Shown: piece after piece, positions 61,310 through 64,000 of the stretch
How the letters are laid out: the number at the start of each line of letters is the position of its first letter
Position numbering within the stretch: the first letter of the stretch is position 1
From: PALSA-1003 sp963791945
GTDB taxonomy: Bacteria > Pseudomonadota > Gammaproteobacteria > Burkholderiales > Casimicrobiaceae
Length of the DNA stretch: 64,000 nucleotides
Reading direction: 5' to 3'
NCBI GenBank assembly: GCA_963791945.1
Contig: CAWBUD010000002.1
Coordinates: forward strand, 2,232,001-2,296,000
Notes under the pieces: model-generated
Database searches by the model: none
The model's input: only the letters and a program-made list of their open reading frames with translations
Told to the model about the DNA's origin: nothing
Program-made: the position numbers and the translations under genes

Positions 61310-62500
61310 CTACTCGATGACCTTGGCGACGACGCCGGCGCCGACCGTGCGCCCGCCTTCGCGGATGGCAAACCGCAACCCCTCCTCCATCGCGATCGGC
61401 GCAATCAGCTGCACCGTCATCTGGATGTTGTCCCCAGGCATCACCATCTCGGTCCCCGCCGGCAGCTCCACACTCCCGGTCACGTCCGTGGTCCGGAAGT
61501 AGAACTGCGGCCGATACCCCGGAAAGAACGGCGTGTGCCGCCCCCCCTCTTCCTTCGAGAGCACATACACCTCGCAGCTGAACTTGGTGTGCGGCGTGAT
61601 ACTCCCAGGCTTCGCCAGCACCTGCCCCCGCTCCACCTCTTCGCGCTTCGTTCCCCGCAGCAGCACCCCGATGTTGTCCCCAGCCTGCCCCTGGTCCAGC
61701 AGCTTCCGGAACATCTCCACCCCCGTGCACACCGTCTTCAGCGTCGGCTTCAGCCCCACGATCTCCAGCTCCTCGCCCACCTTCACCACCCCGCGCTCCA
61801 CCCTGCCTGTCACCACCGTCCCCCGCCCGCTGATACTGAACACGTCCTCCACCGGCATCAGAAACGGCCCGTCGATCAGCCGCTGCGGCGTCGGGATGTA
61901 GTTGTCCAGCGCCTCGGCGAGCTTGAACACCGACCCTTCGCCCATCTCGCTCTTGTCGCCCTCCAGCGCCAGCTTGGCACTCCCGATCACGATCGGAATC
62001 TTGTCCCCAGGAAACTCGTACTTCGACAGAAGCTCCCGCACCTCCACCTCCACCAGCTCCAGGAGCTCCTTGTCGTCCACCATGTCCGCCTTGTTCAGGT
62101 ACACCACGATGTACGGCACCCCCACCTGCCGCGCCAACAGAATGTGCTCGCGGGTCTGCGGCATCGGCCCGTCCGCCGCACTCACCACCAGAATGGCGCC
62201 ATCCATCTGCGCCGCCCCAGTGATCATGTTCTTGATGTAGTCGGCGTGCCCAGGACAGTCCACGTGCGCGTAGTGCCGCTTCTCCGTCTGGTACTCCACG
62301 TGCGCCGTGTTGATCGTGATCCCCCGCGCCTTCTCCTCCGGCGCGTTGTCGATCTGGTCGTAGTTCCTCGCCTCCCCGCCGTACTTCTTCGCCAATATGT
62401 GCGTCATCGCCGCCGTCAGCGTCGTCTTGCCGTGGTCCACGTGCCCAATCGTGCCTACGTTCACGTGCGGCTTCAGCCGCTCAAATTTGCCCTTGGCCAT
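61310..62500 (-). CDS. tuf: Elongation factor Tu (second copy, tRNA-tufB section)
   Basis: This is the second copy of EF-Tu, 396 aa, with the same GTPase motifs and an identical protein sequence to the copy at 43875-45065. Identity at the DNA level starts about 4 bp before the ATG and stops at the final sense codon; flanks are unrelated. That pattern is typical of gene conversion. The stop is TAG. I chose the ATG at 62500 (MAKGKFERLKPH); the open frame further upstream is intergenic. It is flanked by tRNA-Thr and tRNA-Trp. Confidence 0.98.
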   Translation of the reverse strand: MAKGKFERLKPHVNVGTIGHVDHGKTTLTAAMTHILAKKYGGEARNYDQIDNAPEEKARGITINTAHVEYQTEKRHYAHVDCPGHADYIKNMITGAAQMDGAILVVSAADGPMPQTREHILLARQVGVPYIVVYLNKADMVDDKELLELVEVEVRELLSKYEFPGDKIPIVIGSAKLALEGDKSEMGEGSVFKLAEALDNYIPTPQRLIDGPFLMPVEDVFSISGRGTVVTGRVERGVVKVGEELEIVGLKPTLKTVCTGVEMFRKLLDQGQAGDNIGVLLRGTKREEVERGQVLAKPGSITPHTKFSCEVYVLSKEEGGRHTPFFPGYRPQFYFRTTDVTGSVELPAGTEMVMPGDNIQMTVQLIAPIAMEEGLRFAIREGGRTVGAGVVAKVIE

Positions 62501-62534
62501 GGTCCATCTCCAGCTTTCTTCGTGGAATTTGATC

Positions 62535-62621
62535 ACCCGAATCGTCGGGCTCATTTGCCAACTGAGCCCGCGATTCGGGTCTTGCACTATCCGGGCAAAA
62601 GCAGGTTTTCACTTTTGCCCG
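62535..62621 (-). repeat. Bipartite palindromic element, copy 3
   Basis: Read on the minus strand, the first palindrome (62592-62621) has arms CGGGCAAAAG and CTTTTGCCCG around TGAAAACCTG. Eleven bases later the second (62535-62580) has outer arms ACCCGAATCG/CGATTCGGGT, inner arms GGGCTCA/TGAGCCC and the loop TTTGCCAAC (plus strand). It lies between tRNA-Thr and tuf. Confidence 0.7.
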
Positions 62622-62630
62622 TCGAATTCC

Positions 62631-62705
<75 letters not shown>

Positions 62706-62770
62706 CGGCGCCACCGTCCGCGTCACTCTCCTCGTCCGTGCTGCGTTCCGCTGTTCTCCTGCGTCGTCTC

Positions 62771-62844
62771 TGGAGCGGGTGAAGGGAATCGAACCCTCGT
62801 CGTAAGCTTGGAAGGCTTCTGCTCTACCATTGAGCTACACCCGC
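62771..62844 (-). tRNA. tRNA-Gly (anticodon TCC)
   Basis: The minus strand gives acceptor GCGGGTG/CACCCGC, discriminator T, encoded CCA and T-arm GTTCGATTC. The anticodon TCC is at 62810-62812. It is the middle tRNA of the Tyr-Gly-Thr cluster. Confidence 0.97.
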
Positions 62845-62943
62845 CTCGTCGACAACTTGCGACCGCTCCAGCCAGCGGCACCGGACGCGCACCGCAATAC
62901 TCACTTTCCGCTCACTTTCCGCTATGGGTCCCTGATTCCCGAG

Positions 62944-63028
<85 letters not shown>

Positions 63029-63041
63029 GACGAAACCGCAC

Positions 63042-63071
63042 AGTCTAGCAATTTCTATACCGTAAAGTCAA
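63042..63071 (-). promoter_or_regulatory. Promoter of the tRNA-Tyr/Gly/Thr-tuf transcript
   Basis: On the minus strand TTGACT (-35) and TAGACT (-10) are 18 bp apart, and a GC-rich discriminator (GTGCGG) follows, typical of stringently controlled stable-RNA promoters. The -10 ends 13 bp before tRNA-Tyr. Confidence 0.7.
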
Positions 63072-63190
63072 ACAAAGGCGCATAAGCGCGGGGAAAACAC
63101 GCGCTCCCGCCTAGGGTGCGCCCGCGGTGGGCTAAACTGCCAGCTTTTCGCACCTTTTCGGCCGGTCCGATCTCGTTCTGGCGGGGCTTC

Positions 63191-64000
63191 ATGGCTGCGA
63201 TCACCTTCGACTACATCGTCGTCGGCGCCGGGTCCGCAGGTTGCGTGCTGGCCAATCGGCTTTCCGCGGGCAACATCCACTCGGTGCTGCTGCTCGAAGC
63301 GGGCCCGCCGGACAGCTATATTTGGATCCACATACCCATCGGCTATGCGAAGACCATGTTCCACCCGCGGCTGAACTGGTGCTTCTACACCGAGCCCGAG
63401 GCCGGGATGAACGACCGCAAGATCTATTGGCCGCGCGGCAAGACACTCGGCGGATCGAGCTCCATCAACGGCCTGATCTCGGTGCGCGGCCAGCGTGAGG
63501 ACTACGACCGCTGGGCCGCCGCCGGCAATTCGGGATGGAGCTACGCGGACGTACTTCCGTACTTCAAGCGCCTGGAGCATGCCGTCGGCGGCGATACCGC
63601 ATACCACGGCGTGGGCGGTCCATTGTGGCGTTCGCCGATCGCGAAGCGGCACGAGCTCATCGAGGCGGTCATCGCCGCCGGGGCCGAAGCGGGCATTCCC
63701 CGCAACGACGACTTCGACGGCGCAAGGCAGGAAGGCGTCGGCTACTACCACCTGACGACGCGCAACGGCTGGCGATGCAGCACAGCAGATGCCTACCTTA
63801 AACCGGTCCGCAAGCGGCGCAATCTGCGCATCGAAACGCAGGCCCAGGTCACGAAGATCCTGTTCGAGGGCAAGCGGGCCGCAGGCGTGTCGTACCGACA
63901 CCATAGCGGCGACAGGGTTGCGCTCGCGGAACGCGAAGTGATTCTCTGCGCCGGCGCGCTCCAGAGCCCGCAGTTGCTGCAGCTCTCCGGCGTCGGTCCC
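63191..64000 (+). CDS. GMC-family FAD-dependent oxidoreductase (choline dehydrogenase-like), partial
   Basis: The frame is open from the ATG at 63191 to the window edge, so only the first 270 residues are seen. The FAD-binding dinucleotide motif is GAGSAGCVLANRL (about 12-24), followed by LLLEAGP, and the GMC signature region is RGKTLGGSSSINGL. AGALQSPQLLQLSGVGP, the second GMC signature, lies at the very end. Substrates of such enzymes are alcohols including choline; the exact one cannot be told. Its 5' end lies 163 bp from tRNA-Tyr, and the two genes diverge. Confidence 0.92.
   Translation, partial: MAAITFDYIVVGAGSAGCVLANRLSAGNIHSVLLLEAGPPDSYIWIHIPIGYAKTMFHPRLNWCFYTEPEAGMNDRKIYWPRGKTLGGSSSINGLISVRGQREDYDRWAAAGNSGWSYADVLPYFKRLEHAVGGDTAYHGVGGPLWRSPIAKRHELIEAVIAAGAEAGIPRNDDFDGARQEGVGYYHLTTRNGWRCSTADAYLKPVRKRRNLRIETQAQVTKILFEGKRAAGVSYRHHSGDRVALAEREVILCAGALQSPQLLQLSGVGP

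Noticed and set aside
62501..62587. Upstream extension of the second tuf gene (29 extra residues)
   Set aside because: The extension lies in the intergenic palindromic element, is absent from the other tuf copy, and the family start MAKGKFER is at 62500.

Overview
The window comes from a GC-rich betaproteobacterium. The evidence is one continuous block holding the secE-nusG-rplKAJL-rpoBC, str, S10, spc and alpha clusters in betaproteobacterial order, two identical tuf genes, a rpmJ that follows infA, and the MaeB, RppH and HutF/HutI families. No species can be named. I see no insertion sequence, prophage or CRISPR array. Long open frames on the opposite strand are an effect of high GC and are not annotated.

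Region 1 (1-10.1 kb) is a stress-response and signalling island. On the minus strand lie rppH, an HtrA-like protease translationally coupled to a PNPOx-fold stress protein, a csbD gene broken by two in-frame stops, and a DUF1328 membrane peptide. Next come a stand-alone CheY-like receiver, a NarL/LuxR response regulator and a sigma54 activator without a receiver. A very large NarL-type sensor histidine kinase points the other way and converges on a BON-domain lipoprotein. Three near-consensus sigma54 (-24/-12) promoters sit upstream of csbD, DUF1328 and the kinase. A perfect TGTAGGA-N5-TCCTACA palindrome lies between the activator and the kinase, and weaker matches lie upstream of other stress genes. 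I read this as a candidate self-contained sigma54/phosphorelay circuit.

Region 2 (10.3-28.9 kb) is metabolism and accessory functions: maeB; a complete cytochrome c maturation cluster with ccmI at the front (ccmI, ccmA-H); a DUF2007 protein; hutF-hutI for histidine breakdown; an EEP-fold lipoprotein; and galE. A group of small stress-type genes follows: DUF6496, DUF883, DUF6328 (with two compensating frameshifts), a UdgX-type uracil-DNA-binding glycosylase, a DJ-1/PfpI protein, and a small secreted protein whose signal peptide is out of frame.

Region 3 (28.9-63.0 kb) is the translation/transcription block, read right to left: tRNA-Tyr, tRNA-Gly, tRNA-Thr, tuf, tRNA-Trp, secE, nusG, rplK, rplA, (L10 leader) rplJ, rplL, rpoB, rpoC, rpsL, rpsG, fusA, tuf, rpsJ through rpsQ, rplN through secY, infA, rpmJ, rpsM, rpsK, rpsD, rpoA and rplQ, ending in an intrinsic terminator. 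Good sigma70 promoters precede the tRNAs, rpsL and rplN. Four copies of a bipartite palindromic element with compensatory stem changes lie between these genes. The window ends inside a GMC-family oxidoreductase on the plus strand.
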